Shown here piece by piece: positions 28,494 to 37,963 of a stretch of 64,000 bases of DNA. This DNA is from Sediminibacterium sp. UBA657 (GTDB lineage Bacteria > Bacteroidota > Bacteroidia > Chitinophagales > Chitinophagaceae). Positions within the stretch are counted from its first letter, which is position 1, and the number at the start of each line of letters is the position of its first letter. Below the pieces are notes generated by a model that saw only the letters and a program-made list of their open reading frames with translations, was not told the origin of the DNA and ran no database searches. The translations under genes and the position numbers were made by a program. The stretch is taken from positions 15,071 to 79,070 of the forward strand of contig DBOB01000003.1 of assembly GCA_002299885.1 (NCBI GenBank). Reading direction: 5' to 3'.

Positions 28494-29321
28494 ATGTCTC
28501 CATTAATGCAACAGTTGGAAGTAACTGCAGGGTTTATTCAGTCAAAAATTACTACAAAAGCAAACACTGCTATCATTTTAGGTAGTGGGTTGGGAAATCT
28601 ATCTAGTGTGATAGAAGCCGATTTTAGTATACCCTACAGCGAAATACCAAATTTTCCAGTGAGTACCGTAGAGGGACATAAAGGAAGGTTGATTTTAGGG
28701 ACATTGAATGGTAAAAAGGTTTGGGTCATGGAAGGTCGTTTCCATTTCTACGAAGGGTATACTGCAGAACAAGTTGTATTCCCAATCCGCGTATTAAAAT
28801 TACTAGGTGTAGAAAATCTTTTGTTATCTAATGCCGCTGGAGGTGTCAATAAGGATTATGAAGTGGGGGATTTAATGATCATAAAAGACCATATTAGCTT
28901 TTTTACACCTAACCCATTATTGGGAAAAAACGAGCCTGCCCTTGGCACACGTTTCCCAGACATGAGCGAGCCTTATGCCAATGCTTTTATTGAGAAAGCA
29001 AAACAAATCGCATCTGTAAATAAAATTAAAGTGCATGAAGGAGTTTATGTTGGCGTGACCGGTCCAACTTTTGAAACAAGAGCAGAATACCAACTAATCA
29101 AAATAGCTGGCGGAGATGTAGTAGGCATGAGTACAGTGCAAGAAAATATTGCTGCAGTACATTGTGGCATGAAAGTTTTTGCCATGAGTGTAGTAACCGA
29201 TTTAGGTATTAGAGAAGACAATAATGTCATCACACACGAAGAAGTATTGGCAGCAGCAAATGCAGCTGAACCATTATTAACAGTAATTTTCAGTGCATTG
29301 GTAAAAGAAATCGCTTCTTAA
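28494..29321 (+). CDS. Purine-nucleoside phosphorylase
   Basis: Phosphorolysis of inosine/guanosine for purine salvage. The 275-residue trimeric-type (PNP I/MTAP family) enzyme has the phosphate-binding GSGLGNL (about 28-34), the EGHKGRL and MEGRFHFYEGY motifs, SNAAGGVNKDYEVGDLM and the purine-binding VTGPTFETRAE. The ATG at 28494 follows the promoter box and matches the usual N-terminus. Confidence 0.95.
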   Translation: MSPLMQQLEVTAGFIQSKITTKANTAIILGSGLGNLSSVIEADFSIPYSEIPNFPVSTVEGHKGRLILGTLNGKKVWVMEGRFHFYEGYTAEQVVFPIRVLKLLGVENLLLSNAAGGVNKDYEVGDLMIIKDHISFFTPNPLLGKNEPALGTRFPDMSEPYANAFIEKAKQIASVNKIKVHEGVYVGVTGPTFETRAEYQLIKIAGGDVVGMSTVQENIAAVHCGMKVFAMSVVTDLGIREDNNVITHEEVLAAANAAEPLLTVIFSALVKEIAS

Positions 29322-29356
29322 GGCAATTTTTTCATAGCACTATCATAATATCTAAC

Positions 29357-31342
29357 ATGAGGACTAAGCGTATTTTATTCATCTGCTATTTTACAACTTG
29401 TCTATTTTATGGACAGTTGAGTGCACAGAATATGCGCTTTAATTCATTTGGTGGCGGAGGAGGAGGTGCAACAGACTCCTTACAAAAAAGAGATAAGGCC
29501 GAAGATTCGATTGCTATTTATTATCGATTATATAATAGTTTGGCCATTCAGAGTATGGATACAAGTATAAATGATTTCTTTTCAAAATTCATTCTGCCCT
29601 ATAGCAATTATCATCTTGGTAATTTAGGGAATGCTAGCAAATCCTATTTGTTTAATCCATTGCAGAGAGGAGGATGGGATGCTGGGTTTAGGTCCTATGA
29701 AGTTTACAATTATACATTAGAGCAAACACCATTCTATCAAACTACCAAGCCGTATACAGAATTAGGGTATTTATTGGGAGGGAAAGGAGAACAATTGATA
29801 GAATTATTGCATACCCAGAATAAAACCAAGCAGTTCAATTATTCTTTTGCCTATCGTTTTAGCAACGCACCAGGAAATTTAAAAAACCAACACGCGAACT
29901 TGAATAATATGCGCATTGCAGCAAATTATCAATCTAAACGCAAGCGCTATGCTTCTTATTGGGTCATGTTATTGAATAAATCTGCCTCTTCTGAAAATGG
30001 AGGATTGGTTAACAGTAATTTAATTGACAGCCTTTCTTTAAACAACCCCTATGAGCTAGAAACAAGATTAGGTATTAGTGGCGTATCTTTTAGAAATCCA
30101 TTCAATACTAGTATTGCCACGGGTACAACTTATAAGGAACAAAGTTTTGTTTGGAAGCAGACTTATGATATTGGACAAAAAGATTCAATAGTAAAAGATA
30201 CGGTAACCACTTATTTATTTTATCCTAGGCTCAGATTCCAAAATGAAATAAAATACCAGTCCAATCAATTTGCTTTTGCCGACGCGAATCCTTTGGCACT
30301 CAATTATGAGCAGTATTTTAATTACAAATTGCCAGTGGGAGATGCCATGTTGTTTCAAGATCAATGGAGAAGACTCACCAATGAATTTAGCTTAGTATCT
30401 TTTCCTGAAAAAACCAATCCCAATCAATTTCTTCAAGTTGGACTTGGTTACCAACAATTGAATTTCAAAGACACCCTTTTAAGTTGGTCTAATCATGATA
30501 TATATGGGTTAGGAGTCTATAAAAATAAAACCAAGAACCTGCGTTGGGATATTCAAGCATCTGGAAAATTATTTTTAAATGGCTATCATGCAGGTGATTA
30601 TGAAGCATTGTTTTCTTTGACAAGTGTGTTCAATAAAAAAGGGGATCAAGTTGCCTTGTGGTTGCAAAATTCAAATCGTACGCCTTCCTTTAATCGTCTT
30701 GGTATCACCGCATTCCCTATTTCTAAATTAAGTACCATTGATAAAGAAAATATTATAGAGCTTGGTGCTATGTGGGATCAAAAAAGTCGTGGTTTAACTG
30801 CCTCTTTTCAGTACAAACTCATTCAAAATTTTCAATATTTTGGTACAGGATATCAGCCAATGGTTTATGATAAGACATTGAGTTATATTAAGGGTACTGT
30901 ATCCAATCAATTAAAATTAAGTACGTATTGGAATTGGTACAATGAACTAAGCTTTCAGTTAGTAGATCCCAATGCACCATTGCATTTGCCTGTTATTTTT
31001 ACTAGACAGCGTCTTGCTTTTGAGGGCAACTTTTTTAAAAATTTATTTCTATCCACAGGCTTAGAATTGATCTATCATAGCGCCTTTCAACCTGACGCGT
31101 ATATGCCACTCACTGGACAGTTCTACCTACAAGATCAATTTACTACCAATAATAGGCCTATTGCCAATGCATTTTTAAATTTCAAGATCAAAAGATTCAA
31201 AGGGTTTATACGCATGGAACAATTGAATACCTTGTTAGCCACTAGTAATCAATTAGGTACACGTTACCAATTTACTGCGCCAAATTATCTAGGTACAGGG
31301 ACTTGGTTAAGGGTTGGAATTTGGTGGAATTTTATCAATTAG
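29357..31342 (+). CDS. Putative outer-membrane porin
   Basis: A 661-residue exported protein (signal peptide about 1-24, ending LSAQ) with a glycine-rich stretch (32-38) and long alternating polar/aromatic strands typical of an outer-membrane beta-barrel. The C-terminus GTWLRVGIWWNFIN, ending on an amphipathic strand, fits barrel proteins of the Bacteroidota putative-porin group. No plug or TonB box is seen. Substrate unknown. It precedes the metal-efflux cluster by 12 bases but probably belongs to it only by position. Confidence 0.72.
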   Translation: MRTKRILFICYFTTCLFYGQLSAQNMRFNSFGGGGGGATDSLQKRDKAEDSIAIYYRLYNSLAIQSMDTSINDFFSKFILPYSNYHLGNLGNASKSYLFNPLQRGGWDAGFRSYEVYNYTLEQTPFYQTTKPYTELGYLLGGKGEQLIELLHTQNKTKQFNYSFAYRFSNAPGNLKNQHANLNNMRIAANYQSKRKRYASYWVMLLNKSASSENGGLVNSNLIDSLSLNNPYELETRLGISGVSFRNPFNTSIATGTTYKEQSFVWKQTYDIGQKDSIVKDTVTTYLFYPRLRFQNEIKYQSNQFAFADANPLALNYEQYFNYKLPVGDAMLFQDQWRRLTNEFSLVSFPEKTNPNQFLQVGLGYQQLNFKDTLLSWSNHDIYGLGVYKNKTKNLRWDIQASGKLFLNGYHAGDYEALFSLTSVFNKKGDQVALWLQNSNRTPSFNRLGITAFPISKLSTIDKENIIELGAMWDQKSRGLTASFQYKLIQNFQYFGTGYQPMVYDKTLSYIKGTVSNQLKLSTYWNWYNELSFQLVDPNAPLHLPVIFTRQRLAFEGNFFKNLFLSTGLELIYHSAFQPDAYMPLTGQFYLQDQFTTNNRPIANAFLNFKIKRFKGFIRMEQLNTLLATSNQLGTRYQFTAPNYLGTGTWLRVGIWWNFIN

Positions 31343-31354
31343 TACTACCTTTGT

Positions 31355-31732
31355 ATGGTGAAGCAATTTTTGACCATCCTACTTTTATTTGTATACAGTT
31401 TTTCCAGCGTTGGAGCAACTGTAAAAGCACATTTATGTGCTGGGAAAGTTCAAAAATGTGTATGTGGTAAGGCATCTAAAAACAAGTCAACTAAAAAGGA
31501 TACTTGTTGTGCAGAAAAAATAAGTTTTGTAAAAAAGCAAGACCTGCATCAGTCATCTGAGTTTCAAGCAATCAAAAAGGGGTTATCTGAAACAACTACT
31601 CCTGCTTTCAATTTTACATACACAGTGCCCGCTGTCGTTGTAAAGGATACTTTCATTCGAATACATTCCAAGAAAGGACTTTTATTTACCGGTCCACCAA
31701 TCTATGCACTAGATTGTCTTTATTTAATTTGA
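31355..31732 (+). CDS. HYC_CC_PP-type cysteine-rich exported protein
   Basis: A 125-residue protein with a signal peptide (about 1-22), then HLCAGK (HxC), KCVCGK, DTCCAEK and a late GPPIY, resembling the small Bacteroidota family named for HYC, CC and PP motifs. Position directly before an HMA-domain protein and a CzcA-type pump suggests periplasmic metal binding or sensing; this is inferred. A TACCTTTG sequence ends 1 base before the ATG, too close to drive it normally. Confidence 0.7.
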   Translation: MVKQFLTILLLFVYSFSSVGATVKAHLCAGKVQKCVCGKASKNKSTKKDTCCAEKISFVKKQDLHQSSEFQAIKKGLSETTTPAFNFTYTVPAVVVKDTFIRIHSKKGLLFTGPPIYALDCLYLI

Positions 31733-31824
31733 TTTTTTTCTAGGTAAGATGATGTAGTCGGCAATATTTCATTGCTGTACCCTTGCTATTTGTATTGTAG
31801 TATTTAAAAAATCAAATTTATTGT

Positions 31825-32385
31825 ATGAAAAAAATTATTCTATTTTCTGCCTTTATAATGGCCACCATTTTCTCGACAAATGCTCAAACTTCAACTAAAT
31901 TAAAAGTTTCAGGCAATTGTGGTATGTGTAAATCAAGTATCGAAAAAGCTGCAAAAACAGCAGGTGCAACCACTGCCAATTGGGATATGGATGCGAAGCT
32001 ATTGACTTTGATCTTTGATGGCAAAACCAATTTAGATAAAATCGAATCTGCCATTGCTGCTATTGGATATGATACTGAGCATAAAACAGCAACAAAAGCA
32101 TCTTATGATGCATTGCATGAATGTTGTAAATATGATCGTGTGGTAAGACAAGATACAGTTATCAAGAAAGTGTCTCTTGTGGCTTCGGGTTTAACATGTT
32201 CAATGTGTTCTAAAGCAATTTTTAAAGCATTAACTAAATTAGATTTTGTAGATGAAGTGAAAGTAGATATTGAGAAGTCTAAATTTGTCTTAAGTTTTAA
32301 ATCAGGCAAGACCGTGGTGATTGATCAAATTAAATCTGCGGTGGCTGATGCAGGATTTAGTGTTCAAAGCTTAGTAGCTGAATAG
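31825..32385 (+). CDS. Exported protein with two heavy-metal-associated (HMA) domains
   Basis: A 186-residue protein with a signal peptide (1-20). The first HMA domain (about 24-85) binds metal through CGMC at Cys32/Cys35; the second (about 114-182) through CSMC at Cys125/Cys128. A Cys100-Cys101 pair lies between them. This is a periplasmic metal chaperone, most likely for Cu+ or another soft metal, delivering to the RND pump encoded next. Tandem exported HMA domains are less common than the single cytoplasmic CopZ type. Confidence 0.88.
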   Translation: MKKIILFSAFIMATIFSTNAQTSTKLKVSGNCGMCKSSIEKAAKTAGATTANWDMDAKLLTLIFDGKTNLDKIESAIAAIGYDTEHKTATKASYDALHECCKYDRVVRQDTVIKKVSLVASGLTCSMCSKAIFKALTKLDFVDEVKVDIEKSKFVLSFKSGKTVVIDQIKSAVADAGFSVQSLVAE

Positions 32386-32388
32386 TAT

Positions 32389-32396
32389 TACATTTG
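32389..32396 (+). promoter_or_regulatory. Possible internal promoter of the RND pump gene
   Basis: TACATTTG, an exact box match, 73 bases before the pump ATG, with a second near-match TAACTTTA at 32419-32426. No good -33 TTG, so this is tentative. Confidence 0.35.
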
Positions 32397-32469
32397 AATA
32401 AACAAACTTAATATTGATTAACTTTAGAAGGTAGATATCCATTCATTCTGTCGAGTAAGAAATTTAATT

Positions 32470-35400
32470 ATGCTATCAAAAATTATACAGTTTTCAATAA
32501 AGAATAAACTAGTTATTCTCTTGGGAGTTTTTGCATTGATACTAGGAGGGGTTTATTCCATTTCTAAATTACCTATTGATGCTGTTCCGGATATTACCAA
32601 CAATCAGGTATTGATTATTACATCTGTTCCAAGTGCTGGCGCGCCAGATGTAGAAAGATTGATCACTGTGCCAATTGAACAGGCTACAAGGAATATTCCT
32701 GGCATGATTGAGCAGCGAAGTTTTTCACGTTTTGGATTGAGTTTAGTGACCTTGGTGTTCAAAGATGATATTGATATTTATTGGGCTAGACAACAGGTTT
32801 CTGAACGATTAATTACTGTGAAGTCTCAAATTCCAGTGGGCATGGGTAACCCAGAACTTGGTCCTTTAACCACAGGATTGGGGGAAATTTATCAATATGT
32901 TTTAAGAACAAAGAAAGGATATGAAGGTAAGTATAGCTTAACTGAATTAAGAACAATGCAGGATTGGATTGTTCGTAAACAATTATTGGGGACACCTGGC
33001 GTAGCGGATGTGAGTAGTTTTGGAGGATCAGTGAAGCAATTTGAAGTTAGTGTGAATCCAGAATTACTAAAGCAATATGATTTATCGGTCAATGATATTT
33101 ATACTGCATTAAATAACAATAATGAAAATGCAGGAGGTGCTTACATTGAGCATGGGCCAAATGTTTTGTTTATAAGGACAGAAGGGATGGTTGATAGTTT
33201 GGATCAGATTTCAAGTATTCCTGTTAAGACTTTATCAAATGGGATACCGCTTTTGGTCAGAGACATTGCAGAAGTTAAAATTGGAGAAGCAACAAAGTTT
33301 GGAGCCACTGCCTATAATGCAGACGGAGAAGTTGCAGGTGCGGTAGTGATGATGTTGAAAGGGGAAAATAGTAATCAAGTTATTTCGGATATTAAAAAAA
33401 AGATTGCGATCATTCAGGAGACCATGCCAGAAGGGGTTGTAATTGAGCCTTTTTTAGATAGAACAAAAATGGTAGACAATGCCATTGGCACTGTCTCTAA
33501 AAATTTATTAGAAGGGGCATTGATTGTAATTTTTATATTGATTTTATTTTTAGGCAATTTAAGGGCTGGATTGGTGGTGGCCTCGGTCATACCACTTGCG
33601 ATGTTATTTGCATTTATATTGATGCATCTTTTTGGGGTGAGTGGTAACCTAATGAGTTTAGGTGCACTGGATTTTGGCTTACTTGTAGATGGGGCGGTTA
33701 TTATTGTAGAAGCAGTCTTACATCAATTATACCATAGTTCTAAAAAAGAGGGACATAATCAATTAGATAAACAAGAGATGAATTCCATTGTGGGCCAGGT
33801 GTCTAATAAGATGATGGGCGCTGCCGCATTTGGTCAAATTATTATTTTGATTGTATACCTACCTATTTTGTCCTTAACAGGTATAGAGGGTAAGATGTTT
33901 AAACCAATGGCCCAAACTGTTTCCTTTGCATTGATTGGCGCTTTCATTCTTTCAATTACTTATGTGCCAATGATGAGTGCACTTGTATTGAATAGAAATA
34001 GAGTGCAAAAAGAAACAATGACCGACAAGTTCATGCAAAAATTAGAAGCATTCTATGAACCATTATTAATCAAGGCATTAAAAATTCCAAAGCAAATTAT
34101 CGGATTAACTATTACGCTCTTTATTTGTGCCTTAATATTATTAAACGGCCTTGGTGGGGAGTTTATTCCAAAGCTAGAAGAAGGTGATTTTGCAGTAGAA
34201 ACAAGGGTTTTGAGTGGAGGTTCAATTAATACTACATTAGATGCCACACAAAAGGCTTCTAAATTATTAATTGACCGTTTTCCTGAAGTAGAAAAAATTG
34301 TGACCAAAATTGGTGCTGGAGAAATACCAACAGATCCAATGACAATGGATGCATCTGATTTGATTATTATTTTAAAGGATAAAGAAGAATGGGTGTCTGC
34401 CAACACATTTGATGCATTAGCCGATACCATGGGCAAAGTGATGTCTCAAGTGCCTGGTATTACATCAGGCTTTCAATATCCTGTTCAAATGCGATTCAAT
34501 GAATTGATGACTGGCTCAAGACAGGATGTATCATGTAAAATATTTGGTGAAAATTTAGATAGTTTGGCGAAGTATGCAGCATTAATGGGTAATATTATCC
34601 ATGATGTAGAGGGCGCTAAAGACTTATATACAGAAACTGTTACAGGGATTTCACAGGTTGTGATTCATTTTAATAGAGCAGCTATCGCAAGGTATGGTGC
34701 GAATATTAAAGAAGTCAATCAAGTCATACAATCGGCTTATGCTGGTGGTGTTGCGGGTAAAGTATTTGAAGGAGATAGAAGATTCGATTTAGTTGTTAGG
34801 CTAAATAATATTCAAAAGAAGGATTGGCAACAAATTAAAAATTTAATGGTGACTGTTGGTAATAACAAACAAGTTCCATTGTATGAGCTTGCGGAAGTAA
34901 AGATAGAAGAGGGGCCCTATCAAATACAAAGAGAAGATGCTGCAAGAAGAATTGTAGTTGGATTTAATGTAAGAGGGAAGGATGTGAAGACAGTGGTCAA
35001 CGAGGTACAAGAAAAAGTGAAAAAGTCTATTCAATTTCCTCCAGGGTATTATGTCGTTTATGGAGGGCAGTTTGAAAACTTAGAGCACGCAGTAAGTCGA
35101 TTACAAATTGCTGTACCAGGTGCTTTATTGTTGATTTTAGTAATGTTATTTTTTGCTTTCAATAATTTAAAGCATTGTTTATTGATTTTTTCAGCAATTC
35201 CTTTTTCTGCCATAGGAGGTGTGCTTGCATTATGGTTAAGAGGAATGCCATTTAGTATTTCAGCAGGTGTTGGATTTATTGCTTTATTTGGTGTAGCTGT
35301 ATTGAATGGGATTGTATTGTTAACAGAAATGAATAAATTAGCGATGGAACCTAATAGAACAATTGTAGACATTATTGCAACGGCTACTAAGACAAGGTTA

Positions 35401-36795
35401 AGACCTATTTTAATTACAGCAGCTGTAGCTTCTTTGGGCTTTATACCTATGGCATTAAGTAGTGGTGCAGGAGCCGAAGTGCAAAAGCCATTAGCAACGG
35501 TGGTGATAGGGGGTTTATTATCAGCAACCCTTTTAACCTTATTTGTCTTACCAATTTTTTATCAATTATTTGAGAAAAGACGTTTAGGTCAAACTACGAT
35601 TGCCATTCTTTTTTGTATCATTGGTTTGAATGCTACTGCTTTACAAGCACAACAATTAACGGTAAAAAAGCCATTGGAAAAGGTGGTTGAACAGGCTATG
35701 TTAGTGTCTCCAACACTAAAAACAACCGAAGCACAACGTAATTATTATCAAGCATTATCAAAATCAAGTTTTGATCCAGCTAAATTGGCATTTAGAGGAG
35801 AAATAGGGAATGTAAATAGCAGTTTAAATGATTCTAAATATGCCGTAGAGCAAGTTTTTGATTTACCAAAGGTCTATCAAGCACAAAAAAACTTAAACCT
35901 TTCTATCAGTCAAACCTATAGCTATCAAGCAATATTGGATGAAAAATTGATCCATCTTGCAGTGGAGCAATTATACATTCAATTGCAATTTCAAGTGGCT
36001 AAGGGATTGTTATTAGCTCAGCTTGATTCTATTTACGCTAAACAATGGTCTGCAGTGGATGCAAGATTTAAAGCTGGGCAAGATAATGGATTGGAACAGT
36101 TGAATATGCAGAATTGGGTTAGTCTGCACAAGCAGTTAATAATACAGCATCAAAATGAGCAGCTTGGATTACAAAAGCAGTTTGTTATTTTATTACAAGA
36201 TCCGACCTTGCTATTGCCAGCAGATGGCTTGAAATTTGAACCTAGATTATTAGATACAGTGATTGATGCAAGTCATCCAATCAATTTATTATGGATGCAA
36301 AAATTGCAATCAGCCATCGCAGAGACCAATGTAGCTAAATCAAAGATATTGCCTCAAGTTGCAATGGGATATACCAATCAAAGCTTTAGAATGAATCCTG
36401 AAGACGCAAATAGGTATAATTCAGTGAATATTGGATTAAACATTCCTTTGTTTAGGTCTGGATTAAAACAAAAAGTAAAAGCAAGTCAAGCGAATGAAAC
36501 TGTTATGATGCATGAAAAAGATAAAGCGCTACTTGATTTAAATATGCAAATTCAAAAAGCATGGTCCAATTATCAACAAACAATGGATTTGTATCAACAT
36601 ATACAAAAAGGACTCATACCTAATGCAGCAAAAATGGCTACTATGGCAAACCTGTCTTTTAAAGAAGGACAAATAAGTTATATTGAATGGTCGAATGCGA
36701 TGAGTCAAGTACAACAAATTCAAATGCAAGCATTAGAATCACTCGCATTATTTAATTTAAATCAATCTACATTGTATTATTTGTTGTCAAAATAA
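32470..36795 (+). CDS. CzcA/CusA-type heavy-metal RND pump fused to a TolC-like outer-membrane factor
   Basis: A 1441-residue protein. Residues 1 to about 1035 are a complete HME-type RND pump with 12 transmembrane helices; the helix-4 proton-relay signature is DFGLLVDGAVIIVE (Asp401, Asp407, Glu414), the CzcA pattern. Residues about 1042-1060 form a hydrophobic stretch ending ALQA, like a signal peptide, and about 1062-1441 resemble a TolC/CusC-type outer-membrane efflux protein (helical, LDLNMQIQKAWSNYQQT). One frame is intact throughout, so this is a true fusion, a layout seen in other Bacteroidota. Processing at Ala1060 would release the OMF. The adaptor gene follows after 20 bases. Confidence 0.93.
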   Translation: MLSKIIQFSIKNKLVILLGVFALILGGVYSISKLPIDAVPDITNNQVLIITSVPSAGAPDVERLITVPIEQATRNIPGMIEQRSFSRFGLSLVTLVFKDDIDIYWARQQVSERLITVKSQIPVGMGNPELGPLTTGLGEIYQYVLRTKKGYEGKYSLTELRTMQDWIVRKQLLGTPGVADVSSFGGSVKQFEVSVNPELLKQYDLSVNDIYTALNNNNENAGGAYIEHGPNVLFIRTEGMVDSLDQISSIPVKTLSNGIPLLVRDIAEVKIGEATKFGATAYNADGEVAGAVVMMLKGENSNQVISDIKKKIAIIQETMPEGVVIEPFLDRTKMVDNAIGTVSKNLLEGALIVIFILILFLGNLRAGLVVASVIPLAMLFAFILMHLFGVSGNLMSLGALDFGLLVDGAVIIVEAVLHQLYHSSKKEGHNQLDKQEMNSIVGQVSNKMMGAAAFGQIIILIVYLPILSLTGIEGKMFKPMAQTVSFALIGAFILSITYVPMMSALVLNRNRVQKETMTDKFMQKLEAFYEPLLIKALKIPKQIIGLTITLFICALILLNGLGGEFIPKLEEGDFAVETRVLSGGSINTTLDATQKASKLLIDRFPEVEKIVTKIGAGEIPTDPMTMDASDLIIILKDKEEWVSANTFDALADTMGKVMSQVPGITSGFQYPVQMRFNELMTGSRQDVSCKIFGENLDSLAKYAALMGNIIHDVEGAKDLYTETVTGISQVVIHFNRAAIARYGANIKEVNQVIQSAYAGGVAGKVFEGDRRFDLVVRLNNIQKKDWQQIKNLMVTVGNNKQVPLYELAEVKIEEGPYQIQREDAARRIVVGFNVRGKDVKTVVNEVQEKVKKSIQFPPGYYVVYGGQFENLEHAVSRLQIAVPGALLLILVMLFFAFNNLKHCLLIFSAIPFSAIGGVLALWLRGMPFSISAGVGFIALFGVAVLNGIVLLTEMNKLAMEPNRTIVDIIATATKTRLRPILITAAVASLGFIPMALSSGAGAEVQKPLATVVIGGLLSATLLTLFVLPIFYQLFEKRRLGQTTIAILFCIIGLNATALQAQQLTVKKPLEKVVEQAMLVSPTLKTTEAQRNYYQALSKSSFDPAKLAFRGEIGNVNSSLNDSKYAVEQVFDLPKVYQAQKNLNLSISQTYSYQAILDEKLIHLAVEQLYIQLQFQVAKGLLLAQLDSIYAKQWSAVDARFKAGQDNGLEQLNMQNWVSLHKQLIIQHQNEQLGLQKQFVILLQDPTLLLPADGLKFEPRLLDTVIDASHPINLLWMQKLQSAIAETNVAKSKILPQVAMGYTNQSFRMNPEDANRYNSVNIGLNIPLFRSGLKQKVKASQANETVMMHEKDKALLDLNMQIQKAWSNYQQTMDLYQHIQKGLIPNAAKMATMANLSFKEGQISYIEWSNAMSQVQQIQMQALESLALFNLNQSTLYYLLSK

Positions 36796-36815
36796 TATAT
36801 TCAAAATAGTCTATC

Positions 36816-37958
36816 ATGAAAACAATTTATACTAGCTTACTGACCATCCTTATTTTAAGTAGTTGTGGCAGGAATACAACATCAACAACGACTAAGGAAG
36901 ACTCAACCGCTGATGTTGTATCTAACATAGTTCAATTAACCAAAGAACAAGCAAGCCTCGCTCAATTAGAACTTGCGCCTATCCAACAAGGAAAAATGAA
37001 AGGTATGACGCATCTAAATGGTGTCATAGATGTGCCGCCAACTGGTATTGCATCTGTTAGTATACCAATGGGAGGTTATATACAAGACATTAATTTAATA
37101 CCAGGCACATTTGTAAAAAAAGGACAGGTATTGGCTACTGTGAAAGACCCCGCATATGTTCAGTTACAAGAAAATTATTTATCGACTAAGGCGAAGCTAA
37201 GTTACTTACAACAAGATCTGGATCGTCAGAAAACATTATTGACACAGGAGGCAGTGAGTAAAAAATCTTTCCAACAAATACAAGCAGACTTCAATACCAA
37301 TGCAATTCAATTAAAAGCCCTTTCTGAACAATTAAAGCTCATTAACATACAGCCAAAAAACTTAACGACCGAAAAAATGTCAAGTTTGGTGCAATTAGTG
37401 GCACCTATTGCTGGTTATATTAGTAAAGTAAATATCAATAGAGGTAAGTATGTGACCCCTTCGGATATCTTATTAGAAATCATCAATCCAAATGACATCC
37501 ATGCGGCTATCACTATTTATGAAAAAGATATCGCAAATTTTAAAGTAGGCATGAAAGGAACAATTACATTAACGCAGGATCCGAACAAAAAATATGCTGT
37601 TGCTGTTCTTGCAGTTGCGCATAATATTAATGAAGATAAAACAGCGCTTTTACATTGTCATTTTGAGAAAATACCAGCAAATGTATTGCCAGGAATGTTT
37701 TTAACAGCAGATATGGTTGTTGAAACTAAGGACGCTGTATTAATTCCAATTGAATCGGTACAAAGATTCCAAGGTAAAGATTATATTTTTATACAATCTT
37801 CAGAAAATGTATTTGAAGCTAAAGAGATTCAAGTTATTCAATCCAATACAGCATATGTGACTGTAAGTAATGCAGATGCGAATGCATGGATAGGCAAACA
37901 AATTGTTGTAAAAAATGCCTATAGCTTATTAGGTAAGATGATGAATATTTCTGAATAA
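36816..37958 (+). CDS. RND efflux periplasmic adaptor lipoprotein, CusB/CzcB type
   Basis: A 380-residue membrane-fusion protein with lipobox LSSC (Cys17), a barrel/lipoyl pair split by a coiled-coil hairpin (about 105-175: TKAKLSYLQQDLDRQKTLL), and a C-terminal beta-barrel with a membrane-proximal domain. It joins the RND pump to the outer-membrane factor. The MFP is encoded after the pump here. Methionine and histidine content near the N-terminus is modest, so the metal cannot be decided. Confidence 0.93.
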   Translation: MKTIYTSLLTILILSSCGRNTTSTTTKEDSTADVVSNIVQLTKEQASLAQLELAPIQQGKMKGMTHLNGVIDVPPTGIASVSIPMGGYIQDINLIPGTFVKKGQVLATVKDPAYVQLQENYLSTKAKLSYLQQDLDRQKTLLTQEAVSKKSFQQIQADFNTNAIQLKALSEQLKLINIQPKNLTTEKMSSLVQLVAPIAGYISKVNINRGKYVTPSDILLEIINPNDIHAAITIYEKDIANFKVGMKGTITLTQDPNKKYAVAVLAVAHNINEDKTALLHCHFEKIPANVLPGMFLTADMVVETKDAVLIPIESVQRFQGKDYIFIQSSENVFEAKEIQVIQSNTAYVTVSNADANAWIGKQIVVKNAYSLLGKMMNISE

Positions 37959-37963
37959 GTACT

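Noticed and set aside
31346..31353. Exact TACCTTTG promoter box before the HYC_CC_PP-type gene
   Set aside because: It ends 1 base before the ATG, so transcripts from it would start inside the coding region, and no later Met fits the signal peptide. Probably chance, or a remnant.
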